A stretch of 53,966 bases of DNA. Source: Flavobacteriaceae bacterium. Lineage in GTDB: Bacteria > Bacteroidota > Bacteroidia > Flavobacteriales > Flavobacteriaceae. Below, in pieces: positions 1-7,219 of the stretch. The position numbers and the translations under genes were made by a program. Position 1 is the stretch's first letter, and every line of letters begins with the position of its first letter. The notes beneath the pieces are model-generated. The model had not been told where the DNA came from and ran no database searches. It saw only the letters and a program-made list of their open reading frames with translations. The stretch is from NCBI GenBank assembly GCA_002862645.1, contig PKDQ01000025.1, positions 1 to 53,966 on the forward strand, in the 5' to 3' direction.

Positions 1-3
1 TAA

Positions 4-609
4 TTAAACAGAATTTCTTTCTAAAAATTTAAAAGGAGCTTTAATGATTTCTTTTTTATTATTGACAATCATTTCTCCAATTTTTCTCCCCATAAATTGA
101 AAATCTGTTGAAATTACGCTTATTCCAAACAGCTCTTTTAAAGGAGTGTCATTATAGCTGATAATTCCTATATCATCTCCTATTTCAAATTCGTTGTTTC
201 TTATTTCTTTGATCAAACTAATCAAATCTGATTCTTCTATGGTTATAAATAAGTCCCCATCTTTAAGTATTATATCATCGTATATATGATCTATGATGTC
301 AAAATCAAGTTTGTTTATTGAACAAAATTTCCTGAATCCGTTTAGTATTCTTTTTGGATATGGGTAAAATGACTTTTCAGGATAAATTAGAAATAATTTT
401 TTATACTTTTTAATTATGTCAAAACCATCTTGCAATGCCTCACAAATATCATTCTCAAAATCTTGGTAAACTGACATAATATTTTCATTTTCAAAAAACT
501 TTATATTGTCGATTATTACCAGTTTTTCGGCTGGAATTTTGTTTACTTCATTAATTGCAGCTTCAGTAAAGGTGATATGCTTTTGATTGTTATTTTTAAA
601 ATGTGGCAT
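4..609 (-). pseudogene. 5'-truncated GntR-family regulator, C-terminal sensor domain only
   Basis: The 201-residue product resembles only the second half of Bacteroidota GntR-type regulators that carry a periplasmic-binding-protein-like effector domain. The C-terminal run with IGIISYNDTPLKE and ISTDFQFMG is the usual end of that domain. Family members are about 330-345 aa and begin with a winged helix-turn-helix. That DNA-binding part and the first part of the sensor are missing. The first Met is probably an internal codon, because the DNA immediately upstream (610-700) belongs to an unrelated relic reading frame on the other strand. The reading frame itself is intact to its stop. I infer a gene remnant cut by recombination near position 610. 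It could be expressed as a stand-alone ligand-binding domain, but nothing supports that. Confidence 0.6.
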
Positions 610-651
610 AATGATGTAGTAAATGTATCCCTTACATACTTAAGAGGTTTA

Positions 652-696
652 GAAGTAGCAGAACTAAAAGAGGAAGATATGCCAATTATTCATTAA
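652..696 (+). repeat. relic coding tail, copy 1
   Basis: This short stretch encodes EVAELKEEDMPIIH followed by TAA. A near-identical stretch lies at 1243-1284 and encodes EVAELKEEDMPMV followed by TAG. The two DNA copies differ mostly at third codon positions, which suggests both were once coding. The frame stays open upstream to at least 570, where it runs antisense to the truncated regulator. It looks like the 3' end of a lost gene related to the one at 706-1239. Confidence 0.6.
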
Positions 697-705
697 ATTT
701 AAAAG

Positions 706-1239
706 ATGAAAAAATCTTATATTTTTATAATCTTTCTTGTGTATATATCTGGTTTTATATGGTATGGGTTTGAAAAAGGAGATTTAAATAACGAAGCAAA
801 GCAACTTTCACTACAACTAAAGGAAGAGTTACAAAGTTATTATCCTAATCTTTTTTCTTCTAAATCAGAAGAAAATAAGCCAGGCTATACTAGCTTATTT
901 GCGGATTGTGAAAAATTAAGTAGTCCAAAAAAAAACTGTGTGTTTAAGCGTATTCATCAGTTCATAACGAATAAAGCAGTATATCCACAATCAGCCTTGA
1001 ATGACGGAACACAGGGTGTAGTATTTATAAGGTTTGTTAAAGCAAAAGATGGTAAGGTTAGCAAAATTCAAATCAAGGGCGAAGATGAAAGATTAAATAA
1101 AGAAGCGCGTAGAGTTATTGCGAGCCTTCCAAAAATGGAAGGCGTTCAGGATGGGAAAAGTATTAGATATAACATAAGAATTAAATTTAAAATAGGTTTA
1201 AACAAACAGCCTATTGTGGGCTTGTATATATATGTATAA
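706..1239 (+). CDS. TonB C-terminal-domain protein (energy-transducer-like)
   Basis: The protein has 177 aa. Residues about 3-22 form a single N-terminal membrane anchor. Residues about 80-165 match the TonB C-terminal domain: a YPQSALNDGTQGVVFIRF-type strand, the DGKVSKIQI segment, and a closing strand IRIKFKI. TonB domains contact TonB-dependent outer-membrane receptors and pass on proton-motive energy. There is no proline-rich spacer and no ExbB/ExbD gene nearby, so it may instead be one of the many orphan TonB-domain proteins of Bacteroidota. After the TAA at 1237-1239 the same frame continues CTT then EVAELKEEDMPMV and a TAG at 1282-1284, so the stop may be a recent nonsense change in a longer gene. 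AT content is high, as in its neighbours. Confidence 0.7.
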   Translation: MKKSYIFIIFLVYISGFIWYGFEKGDLNNEAKQLSLQLKEELQSYYPNLFSSKSEENKPGYTSLFADCEKLSSPKKNCVFKRIHQFITNKAVYPQSALNDGTQGVVFIRFVKAKDGKVSKIQIKGEDERLNKEARRVIASLPKMEGVQDGKSIRYNIRIKFKIGLNKQPIVGLYIYV

Positions 1240-1242
1240 CTT

Positions 1243-1284
1243 GAAGTAGCAGAACTTAAAGAAGAAGATATGCCTATGGTTTAG
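1243..1284 (+). repeat. relic coding tail, copy 2, in frame after the TonB-like ORF
   Basis: It encodes EVAELKEEDMPMV and a TAG stop, and is a diverged copy of the tail at 652-696. It is in the same frame as the TonB-like ORF, separated by its TAA and one codon. Its TAG interlocks with the TAA of the convergent gene ending at 1281. That is the four-base stop overlap seen at several other convergent pairs in this window, which favours 1284 as the ancestral gene end. Confidence 0.6.
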
Positions 1285-1784
1285 TCACCAAGTAGGGTTG
1301 TTACATCAGCTTGTAATGCTTGGATTGATGCCTCAAGACTAGCAAGTTGTTGAAGAATTACAGCATTGTTAGCATCTACAACTGCTAAATCAACTTCAAC
1401 TCTTCCAATACCAGACATTGTATTAAGGTAATAGGTTAGAGCTTCAGATTGGCTTGCGTTAACAAGAGTTTCTAGCCCAGCTATTTCGAGTAATGTTGCA
1501 CTTAGTGATTGTTGAACTGAAGTAATTTCAACAAGTATCGCTACTTCAACCGCAGTAAGTTCAGCACTCTGATTAGCAAAACCATTTTGCACAACAGCTA
1601 GCATATTAGCAAGTTGTTGAAGAATTTCAGCATTTTGAGCATTTACAGCTTCTAAATCAACTTCAACTCTTCCAATACCAGACATTGTATTAAGGTAATA
1701 GGTTAGAGCTTCAGATTGGTTTGAAGCTAGAGTTGTGTCAATATTATCCAATTTACCATCAACGTTAGTAAAATTAGCGTTCAC
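1281..1784 (-). CDS. internally repeated protein of unknown function, apparently frameshifted
   Basis: I do not recognise a family. The 167-aa product starts at GTG, three codons after an in-frame TGA. It contains two copies of a roughly 37-residue unit: SQSEALTYYLNTMSGIGRVE, then VDL and an NAxILQQLA helix. Between the copies is a long Ala/Gln/Leu/Val-rich stretch suggesting helices or coiled coil. There are no signal peptide, cysteines or membrane segments. Upstream, from 1872 to 1795, a second frame is coherent (NNEGIDWAKVSLK). Removing one A from the A4 run at 1791-1794 joins it to this ORF as SLKLAVNANFTN. The gene is therefore probably a frameshifted fragment of a longer repeat protein, possibly a surface or fibre-like protein; that role is a guess. 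Confidence 0.5.
   Translation of the reverse strand: MNANFTNVDGKLDNIDTTLASNQSEALTYYLNTMSGIGRVEVDLEAVNAQNAEILQQLANMLAVVQNGFANQSAELTAVEVAILVEITSVQQSLSATLLEIAGLETLVNASQSEALTYYLNTMSGIGRVEVDLAVVDANNAVILQQLASLEASIQALQADVTTLLGD
1341..1452. repeat. 112-bp intragenic direct repeat, copy 1
   Basis: This copy matches 1608-1719 at an offset of 267 bp. The inner 68 bp (1385-1452 and 1652-1719) are identical, and the rest differs at a few positions. It encodes the repeated unit of the protein on the minus strand. Identity at silent sites points to a recent duplication or gene conversion. Confidence 0.9.
1608..1719. repeat. 112-bp intragenic direct repeat, copy 2
   Basis: This is the second copy of the repeat described at 1341-1452. 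It lies nearer the N-terminus of the minus-strand protein. Unequal crossing-over between the copies would delete or add 267 bp, which is 89 codons and keeps the frame. Confidence 0.9.
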
Positions 1785-1949
1785 AGCAAGTTTTCAAGCT
1801 TACTTTAGCCCAATCGATGCCTTCATTATTGCAGTTTGATATGGTGCAAAATAAATTATCAATGAAAATCAGCTAGTGCTTTCTGAATGACAAGCTTGGG
1901 GGTGTAACACCCTTCACTCCCCTGTTTTGTCTATAGTAGTTAGAAGTAG
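1785..1949. other. non-coding remnant DNA
   Basis: There is no complete gene here. On the minus strand 1872-1795 is a coherent open stretch that would join the repeat protein if one base were removed. A small perfect hairpin (GGGTG-TAA-CACCC) sits near 1901-1915; I see no clear role for it. Confidence 0.4.
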
Positions 1950-2147
1950 TTATTTGTTTCTAGTAAAGAAGTTGTTTTTCCAAAGATAGAAATTGATAAA
2001 AAATGACAAACCAAAGAATATACCCGAAGTTATTAGCCACATTTCCCAATCATCAGGGTAAGATAAAACGTCAAATAAAGCTAGGAAAAAACAAGTTATG
2101 CCTGTAAATGCGAAACCAACAGAAAAAAAGAATAATATATGCTTCAT
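1950..2147 (-). CDS. small two-helix membrane protein, unknown function
   Basis: The product is 65 aa, starts at ATG and has two hydrophobic segments: about residues 4-26 (FFFSVGFAFTGITCFFLALF) and 36-54 (MWLITSGIFFGLSFFINFYL). They are joined by an acidic loop containing YPDDWE, and a basic tail follows (KNNFFTRNK). Such small proteins are common in flavobacterial accessory regions and I assign no family. It starts only 11 bp from the divergent gene at 2159, so there is little space for two promoters. Confidence 0.5.
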   Translation of the reverse strand: MKHILFFFSVGFAFTGITCFFLALFDVLSYPDDWEMWLITSGIFFGLSFFINFYLWKNNFFTRNK

Positions 2148-2158
2148 AAGATAAATAT

Positions 2159-2476
2159 ATGGAATTAAGACAAAAGTATGGTGGACGAGTTAAAGGGACA
2201 CCTAACAAGATAACCAATGAAGTAAAAGAAAAGCTACAAGTATTGATAGATAAAACTGTAGATGAACTTACAACTGCAAATTTGAGCGTATCTCACAAGC
2301 TAAAACTGCTAGAACTAGCTTTAAATTATACGTTGCCTAAACTTGCACACACGTACAAGGAAGTAGATAACAAGCAGAAGAGTTTTAGGGTTGAATATGT
2401 GGGAGGGAGTAATCCTGATGACACCATATATGACACCAAAAAAGAAGGGAGCAAGATAAATTCCTGCCCCCAATAG
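2159..2476 (+). CDS. phage-type small protein with GRVKGTPNKIT motif (terminase small subunit-like?)
   Basis: The 105-aa product opens with YGGRVKGTPNKIT and continues as amphipathic helices (EVKEKLQVLIDKTVDEL, SHKLKLLELALNYTLPKL). This layout is familiar from short proteins of Bacteroidota prophages, often annotated hypothetical or terminase small subunit-like. The tail beyond about residue 75 is low in structure. The stop at 2476 lies 3 bp from the 3' end of tRNA-Arg, a common phage or island integration point. The assignment rests on the N-terminal motif alone, and no other phage gene is visible. Confidence 0.45.
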   Translation: MELRQKYGGRVKGTPNKITNEVKEKLQVLIDKTVDELTTANLSVSHKLKLLELALNYTLPKLAHTYKEVDNKQKSFRVEYVGGSNPDDTIYDTKKEGSKINSCPQ

Positions 2477-2479
2477 ATG

Positions 2480-2553
2480 TGACCTCGGCAGGATTCAAAC
2501 CTGCAACCTTCTGAGCCGTAATCAGATGCGCTATTCAGTTGCGCCACGAGGCC
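2480..2553 (-). tRNA. tRNA-Arg (anticodon ACG)
   Basis: The minus strand folds as a complete 74-nt cloverleaf. The acceptor stem GGCCTCG pairs with CGAGGTC (one G-U). The D stem is GCGC/GCGC. The anticodon stem TCTGA/TCAGA holds the loop TTACGGC with anticodon ACG, and the T stem is GCAGG/CCTGC. The discriminator base is A and CCA is not encoded. A34 would be deaminated to inosine to read CGU, CGC and CGA. The gene stands alone, with its 3' end toward the accessory patch. Confidence 0.95.
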
Positions 2554-2564
2554 GTTTAGGGGTG

Positions 2565-2572
2565 CAAATATA
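2565..2572 (-). promoter_or_regulatory. promoter -7 element of tRNA-Arg
   Basis: TATATTTG on the minus strand matches the Bacteroidota sigma-A -7 consensus TAnnTTTG and ends 11 bp before the first tRNA base. Confidence 0.6.
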
Positions 2573-2792
2573 TCTTATTTTAACAATGCAGCAAAACTAA
2601 AGTGCACGCATTGTTATATATGTTCGCCAAGCCAATAACAGCAGTTGGCTTTTTGACACCTTGCTTATGTCAACCTGCTTTTTGGAAAGGCTTGGTAATA
2701 AAGCTTTGTTGCATTTTGCTATGACCTTGAAAAAAATATTTCCCATACTACAAAGGTACAAAACCTTGTGCTGCGTATCTTCGCCATAACGT

Positions 2793-3725
2793 ATGAATGC
2801 ATTATTACTTGTTGGTGGGCTTTCCCTCTTGCTTTTAGGAGGCGATTGGATGCTCAAAGCTGCCGTGGCAACTGCTGTGCGTTGGCGGGTTCCTAAGGTG
2901 GTTGTGGGCATGACCGTTGTTTCTTTTGCTACATCACTTCCAGAACTCATTACCAGTATTCGTGCTGCCCTTGAAGGATATCCTGACTTATCGCTTGGTA
3001 ATGTGGTGGGTTCAAATGTTGCCAATTTGGGTTTTGTCTTGGGGATTATTCTTCTTTTTGGCCGTATTCAAGTGCAAAAAAGTTTTTACCAATTTGATTG
3101 GCCCGTCGTTTTTGCTGTTTCCTTATTGTTGTTTTTCTTACTTCACGATGGAATAATCAGCACTTCAGATGGCGTACTGCTGCTTTGCGTGCTTGTAGCT
3201 GTAATGACTTACTTGATTAAATTTCAACCTCTTGTGGTGCTGCAGGAAGCACCACAAGATGTGGCGATAAAGTCTTGGTGGTGGATTAGCTTTTTTATAG
3301 CCCTCGGTTCCTTAGGCCTCGCCTTTGGTTCGCAATGGTTGGTAGAAGGCGCAGGGGGCTTGGCACGCACCTATGACGTTAGCGAACGTGTCATTGGTGT
3401 TACGCTGGTTTCGGTTGGAACGAGTTTGCCCGAATTGGCAGCCTCTGGTATCGCAATTGCTAAAAGGGAGCATGGGATTTCTATTGGAAACCTAATTGGT
3501 TCCAACTTATTTAATATCCTAACGGTTTTAGGCCTTACAGCTGTTATTCATCCATTACAACTTGTTGATCAGCAGCTTTTAGCTTTTGATATTTGGGTGA
3601 TGATTGGCTTTGCAGTGCTCTTATTGCCCTTGGTGTTTTTTTCTAAAAGACTACAACTTTCATGGCGACAGGGTCTTCTTTTGATCTTCTGTTATGCTGC
3701 TTATATAGCGCTAACGCTTTCGTAA
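2793..3725 (+). CDS. calcium/sodium antiporter, CaCA family (YrbG type)
   Basis: The 310-aa integral membrane protein carries the two inverted alpha repeats of the CaCA superfamily. The first has GMTVVSFATSLPEL (about 39-52) and GNVVGSN (about 69-75). The second has GVTLVSVGTSLPEL (about 202-215) and GNLIGSN (about 232-238). The paired acidic residues in SLPEL and the GSN asparagines line the ion path in this family. About ten hydrophobic helices are visible, and the length is normal. It should exchange Ca2+ for Na+ or H+ across the inner membrane. A TATCTTCG sequence about 20 bp upstream may be a weak -7 element. It converges on the glutamine synthetase gene at 4801 and is probably monocistronic. 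Confidence 0.9.
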   Translation: MNALLLVGGLSLLLLGGDWMLKAAVATAVRWRVPKVVVGMTVVSFATSLPELITSIRAALEGYPDLSLGNVVGSNVANLGFVLGIILLFGRIQVQKSFYQFDWPVVFAVSLLLFFLLHDGIISTSDGVLLLCVLVAVMTYLIKFQPLVVLQEAPQDVAIKSWWWISFFIALGSLGLAFGSQWLVEGAGGLARTYDVSERVIGVTLVSVGTSLPELAASGIAIAKREHGISIGNLIGSNLFNILTVLGLTAVIHPLQLVDQQLLAFDIWVMIGFAVLLLPLVFFSKRLQLSWRQGLLLIFCYAAYIALTLS

Positions 3726-3728
3726 AAA

Positions 3729-3771
3729 AAAAGCAACCGATTCTCGAACGTATCGAAAAAAAGATGCTTTT
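3729..3771. terminator. possible bidirectional terminator
   Basis: AAAAGCA and TGCTTTT enclose an inner CGAT/ATCG pair in the 68-bp gap between two convergent genes. The A-run and T-run flanks would serve either strand. The stem is short and AT-rich. Confidence 0.3.
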
Positions 3772-3793
3772 AAAGTTAAAACTAAAAGTACGC

Positions 3794-4801
3794 TTACACG
3801 TCAGCCGACTTTACAGTCTTTATAATACGTGCAGCAATTTTGTACGGATCCGCATTAGAAGCTGGTCTGCGGTCTTCCAACCAACCTTTCCAACCCTTTT
3901 CTACGGTCATAATTGGAATACGAATAGATGCACCACGGTCTGAAACACCAAAGCTAAATTCGTCAATAGATTGTGTTTCGTGATCTCCTGTAAGGCGTAG
4001 GTCATTGTAAGCACCATAAACTTCGATGTGCTCCTTTACAACAGGACGGAATGCTTCACAAATTTTCTCATACGTTTCCTTTGAACCACAAGTTCTAAGT
4101 GTTGTGTTTGAGAAGTTTGCATGCATACCTGAACCATTCCAGTCAGTAGCACCGAGCGGTTTTGGGTGATAATCAATAGCTAGACCATAGTCTTCAGCCA
4201 AGCGCTCTAAAATATAACGGGCGATCCATATTTGGTCACCTGCCTCGGCAGCACCTTTAGAGAAAATCTGAAATTCCCATTGGCCAGGAGCTACTTCACC
4301 ATTTGTTCCTTCTACGTTTAGTCCAGCATCCAAACAAATGTCTAGGTGTCGGTCCATAATCTCACGTCCGAAAGAGTTCTTCCCCCCCACAGAACAGTAG
4401 AACTGGCCTTGTGGAGTTTGATCTTTTGGAAAGCCAAGTGGAAGGTTTGTTTCTGGATCCCATAGAAAGTATTCTTGTTCAAATCCAAACCAGAAGTCAT
4501 CATCGTCATCTTCAATGGTTGCACGACCGTTAGAAACGTGTGCTGTCCCATCTGCATTAAGGACTTCGGTCATAACCAAATATCCATTTCTTCTTTCAGG
4601 GTCAGGGTAGATAGCAACAGGCTTCAAAAGACAGTCAGAAGACCCTCCCTCAGCTTGAAGCGTAGAACTACCATCAAAAGACCACATTTCGACATCCTCT
4701 AGTTTTCCAGAAAAGTCACTAACTACTTTTGTTTTGCTACGAAGGTTGGCAGTGGGTTTATAGCCGTCCAACCAGATGTATTCAAGTTTTGATTTATTCA
4801 T
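3794..4801 (-). CDS. glutamine synthetase type II (GSII)
   Basis: This enzyme makes glutamine from glutamate, ammonium and ATP in the cytoplasm. At 335 aa it matches the short eukaryote-like GSII class rather than GSI (about 470 aa). Visible landmarks are the beta-grasp start with YIWLDGYKPTANLRSKT, WSFDGSST, the metal-site motif FGFEQEYFLWD, NGEVAPGQWEFQI, the ATP motif KPLGATDWNGSGMH, and the closing RRPASNADPYKIAARI. It is divergent from a GSIII gene with 230 bp between starts. That gap holds two C/G-tract inverted repeats and a TATTTTTG element, so it is very likely nitrogen-regulated. I use no symbol because glnA and glnII are both in use for this class. Confidence 0.93.
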   Translation of the reverse strand: MNKSKLEYIWLDGYKPTANLRSKTKVVSDFSGKLEDVEMWSFDGSSTLQAEGGSSDCLLKPVAIYPDPERRNGYLVMTEVLNADGTAHVSNGRATIEDDDDDFWFGFEQEYFLWDPETNLPLGFPKDQTPQGQFYCSVGGKNSFGREIMDRHLDICLDAGLNVEGTNGEVAPGQWEFQIFSKGAAEAGDQIWIARYILERLAEDYGLAIDYHPKPLGATDWNGSGMHANFSNTTLRTCGSKETYEKICEAFRPVVKEHIEVYGAYNDLRLTGDHETQSIDEFSFGVSDRGASIRIPIMTVEKGWKGWLEDRRPASNADPYKIAARIIKTVKSADV

Positions 4802-4821
4802 GATTTTATAATAAGATTGAA

Positions 4822-4829
4822 CAAAAATA
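4822..4829 (-). promoter_or_regulatory. promoter -7 element of the GSII gene
   Basis: TATTTTTG on the minus strand fits TAnnTTTG and lies 20 bp before the start codon. No TTG is found at the expected -33 spacing; instead the inverted repeat at 4841-4864 begins 11 bp upstream. This suggests activator-dependent transcription. Confidence 0.6.
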
Positions 4830-4840
4830 AAATTTATAAT

Positions 4841-4864
4841 ATACCCGCTATGGTAGTAGGGTAT
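4841..4864. promoter_or_regulatory. candidate nitrogen operator A1 (proximal to GSII)
   Basis: ATACCC and GGGTAT form perfect six-base arms around a 12-bp spacer. C-tract and G-tract centres are 15 bp apart, as in the sites at 4896, 17231 and 17283. The centre lies about 53.5 bp from the centre of site A2. Confidence 0.55.
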
Positions 4865-4895
4865 TTTTTTATAAACATTACAAAGATTTTTATAA

Positions 4896-4916
4896 ACCCC
4901 TTAAAATAGAGGGGGT
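4896..4916. promoter_or_regulatory. candidate nitrogen operator A2
   Basis: ACCCC-N11-GGGGT with an AT-rich centre, followed by ATAA. Site B2 at 17283-17309 has the same arms, the same 11-bp spacer and the same GGGGTATAA right edge. The site lies 105 bp from the GSII start and 126 bp from the GSIII start. Confidence 0.6.
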
Positions 4917-5000
4917 ATAATTGCTAATTATGTAATATTCTTCAGTTTTTACATCAAATTCAAAATTCTAAAATAACAAATGTAATACCGCTATTTGATG

Positions 5001-5008
5001 TATATTTG
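5001..5008 (+). promoter_or_regulatory. promoter -7 element of the GSIII gene
   Basis: TATATTTG fits TAnnTTTG and lies 23 bp before the start codon. No good TTG is seen at -33. Confidence 0.5.
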
Positions 5009-5031
5009 TTAATTCCTAAAACCTTAAAATC

Positions 5032-7218
5032 ATGAATAAACTGCGTTTTCAAGCCATTCAGGACGCTGTCATCCGCCTACCTAAACCCTTTCATAACGAC
5101 CAAATAAAATCGTCGCTTTTTGGCAGTCACGTCTTTACCAAGAAGTTGATGCGTAGATTTTTGACAAAACAAGCTTTTACCGAAGTCGATGAAGCTATTG
5201 AAAAAGGCACAAAAATTAATCGAAATATTGCCGACCATGTAGCCGCTTCAATGAAAGATTGGGCCATGTCTATGGGTGCTACCCATTACACACACTGGTT
5301 TCAGCCTTTAACTGGGGCTACAGCCGAAAAGCACGACGCCTTTTTTGACTTTGATTCTAACGGCGATAGCCTTGAGTATTTTGGCGGTTCTCAATTGGTA
5401 CAACAAGAACCAGACGCGTCTAGTTTTCCAAGTGGCGGTATTCGCAACACTTTTGAAGCGAGGGGATACACCGCTTGGGATCCTTCATCTCCAGCCTTCA
5501 TCTATGGCACTACGCTCTGTGTGCCTACAATTTTTGTTTCATACACAGGCGAAGCTTTGGACAACAAAACACCACTGCTTCGTGCATTGAATGCAGTTGA
5601 CGACGCAGCTACACAAGTAGCCAAATACTTTGATAAAAACGTTACACATGTACAAGCTACCCTTGGTTGGGAGCAAGAGTATTTTCTTATTGACAAGGCC
5701 TTAGCCTCTTCTAGACCAGATATTATGCTGACGGGCAGAACCTTAGTAGGTCACCCCCCGCCAAAAGGACAGCAATTGGACGATCATTATTTTGGATCTA
5801 TTCCTTCTCGTGCTATTAACTTCATGCGCGAATTGGAATACGAATCTATGTTGCTCGGAATACCTGTAAAAACACGCCACAATGAAGTGGCGCCGAACCA
5901 ATTTGAATTAGCACCTATTTTTGAAGAAGCCAACCTAGCTGTTGATCATAACGCACTACTGATGGATATCATGGGTAAGGTGGCCAGTAAGCATCACTTT
6001 AAGGTGCTGCTTCACGAAAAACCCTTTTCCGGTATCAACGGCTCTGGAAAACACAATAACTGGTCACTGTCTACCAACACGGGTGTTAATCTCTTGAGCC
6101 CAGGCAAGACACCCATGAGTAACTTGCAGTTTTTGACATTTTTCATCACCACCATTAAGGCGGTTCAAAACTATGAATCTCTTGTACGCTCGTCTGTTGC
6201 TAGTGCAGGAAACGATCATCGTTTGGGTGCTAATGAAGCGCCGCCAGCTATTGTTTCCATTTTTATCGGTTCTCAATTGTCATCTGTCCTTGAAAATTTG
6301 GAACATGTCTCTAAAGGAAAGCTATCTCCCAAAGAAAAAACCGATTTAAAGCTAAATGTTGTGGGTAAAATCCCCGAAATACTACTGGACAACACCGATA
6401 GAAACAGAACTTCGCCTTTTGCCTTTACCGGCAATAAATTTGAATTTCGTGCCGTTGGCTCTAATCAGAACTGCGCCATACCCATGACTGTTTTAAATAC
6501 TATAGTAGCCAAGCAGTTAATTGCATTTAAAAACGAAGTTGACGTACTTATCAAGTCCAAAAAACTGAAGAAAGATGACGCTATCTTTAATGTGTTACGT
6601 GAGTACGTCAAGACCACAAAAAATATCTTGTTTGACGGAGATGGTTACAGCCAATCATGGGAAAAGGAAGCCAAAAGAAGAGGGCTCTCTAATTTAAGGA
6701 AAACCCCAGAAGCATTATCGGTTCGTATGAATAAAGATGTGATTGATTTGTTTGACTCTGTCAATGTCATGAATGCCGTTGAGCAAAAAGCCCGTTACGA
6801 AATTCAATTGGAACAGTATGTACAAACAATAGAAATTGAAAGCCTTGTATTAGAAAACCTGGTTAACAATCAAATACTTCCAACGGCATTTAAATATCAA
6901 AGTATGCTGATTGAAAATGTGAAAGGCTTAAAAGAAATCTATGGGGATGACTTCTCAAAATACGCGCCTGTTGCTATGAATTCTATCGAGAAAATTAGCG
7001 GTTTAACAGAGAAGCTGGCTACTGCTTGTGCAGCCCTTGCTAAAGAACGAACAAAGGCCAATAGCATGAGCAAGTTTGACGACAGTGCCCAGATGTATGC
7101 TAAAAACGTACTTCCGCTTTTTGATAAAATCCGTGAATGTGTAGATGGAATAGAGCTTATTGTTGATGACTCAGCATGGCCATTAGCCAAATATCGAGAA
7201 CTATTATTTTTACGTTAA
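5032..7218 (+). CDS. glnN: glutamine synthetase type III (GSIII)
   Basis: This is the large GS class typical of Bacteroidota and cyanobacteria, here 728 aa against a usual 700-730. Motifs in order: LGWEQEYFLID (metal site, about 206-216), RHNEVAPNQFELAPIFEEAN (about 282-301), the ATP motif HEKPFSGINGSGKHNNW (about 331-347), and NDHRLGANEAPPAIVS (about 394-409). The C-terminal third is helical and charged, as in the family. It makes glutamine as a dodecamer in the cytoplasm. It is divergent from a GSII gene and shares its regulatory region, including two candidate nitrogen operators. Two ammonium-assimilating enzymes of different classes back to back suggest response to different nitrogen supply. 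The next gene starts 1 bp after the stop. Confidence 0.95.
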   Translation: MNKLRFQAIQDAVIRLPKPFHNDQIKSSLFGSHVFTKKLMRRFLTKQAFTEVDEAIEKGTKINRNIADHVAASMKDWAMSMGATHYTHWFQPLTGATAEKHDAFFDFDSNGDSLEYFGGSQLVQQEPDASSFPSGGIRNTFEARGYTAWDPSSPAFIYGTTLCVPTIFVSYTGEALDNKTPLLRALNAVDDAATQVAKYFDKNVTHVQATLGWEQEYFLIDKALASSRPDIMLTGRTLVGHPPPKGQQLDDHYFGSIPSRAINFMRELEYESMLLGIPVKTRHNEVAPNQFELAPIFEEANLAVDHNALLMDIMGKVASKHHFKVLLHEKPFSGINGSGKHNNWSLSTNTGVNLLSPGKTPMSNLQFLTFFITTIKAVQNYESLVRSSVASAGNDHRLGANEAPPAIVSIFIGSQLSSVLENLEHVSKGKLSPKEKTDLKLNVVGKIPEILLDNTDRNRTSPFAFTGNKFEFRAVGSNQNCAIPMTVLNTIVAKQLIAFKNEVDVLIKSKKLKKDDAIFNVLREYVKTTKNILFDGDGYSQSWEKEAKRRGLSNLRKTPEALSVRMNKDVIDLFDSVNVMNAVEQKARYEIQLEQYVQTIEIESLVLENLVNNQILPTAFKYQSMLIENVKGLKEIYGDDFSKYAPVAMNSIEKISGLTEKLATACAALAKERTKANSMSKFDDSAQMYAKNVLPLFDKIRECVDGIELIVDDSAWPLAKYRELLFLR

Positions 7219-7219
7219 T

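Noticed and set aside
1341-1719. CRISPR array
   Set aside because: There are only two copies, 112 bp long, inside a reading frame, with no further units or cas genes.
2326-2547. 73-aa frame across the tRNA-Arg gene
   Set aside because: Its sequence is explained by the tRNA and by the antisense of the 2159 gene.
2597-3025. Open frame on the minus strand antisense to the CaCA antiporter
   Set aside because: Its translation has no family-like pattern and most of it lies opposite a clear membrane transporter gene.
4841-4916. The C/G inverted repeats as transcription terminators
   Set aside because: They lie upstream of start codons and promoters rather than after genes, have long AT loops and weak stems, and no consistent T-run. 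An operator role fits better.
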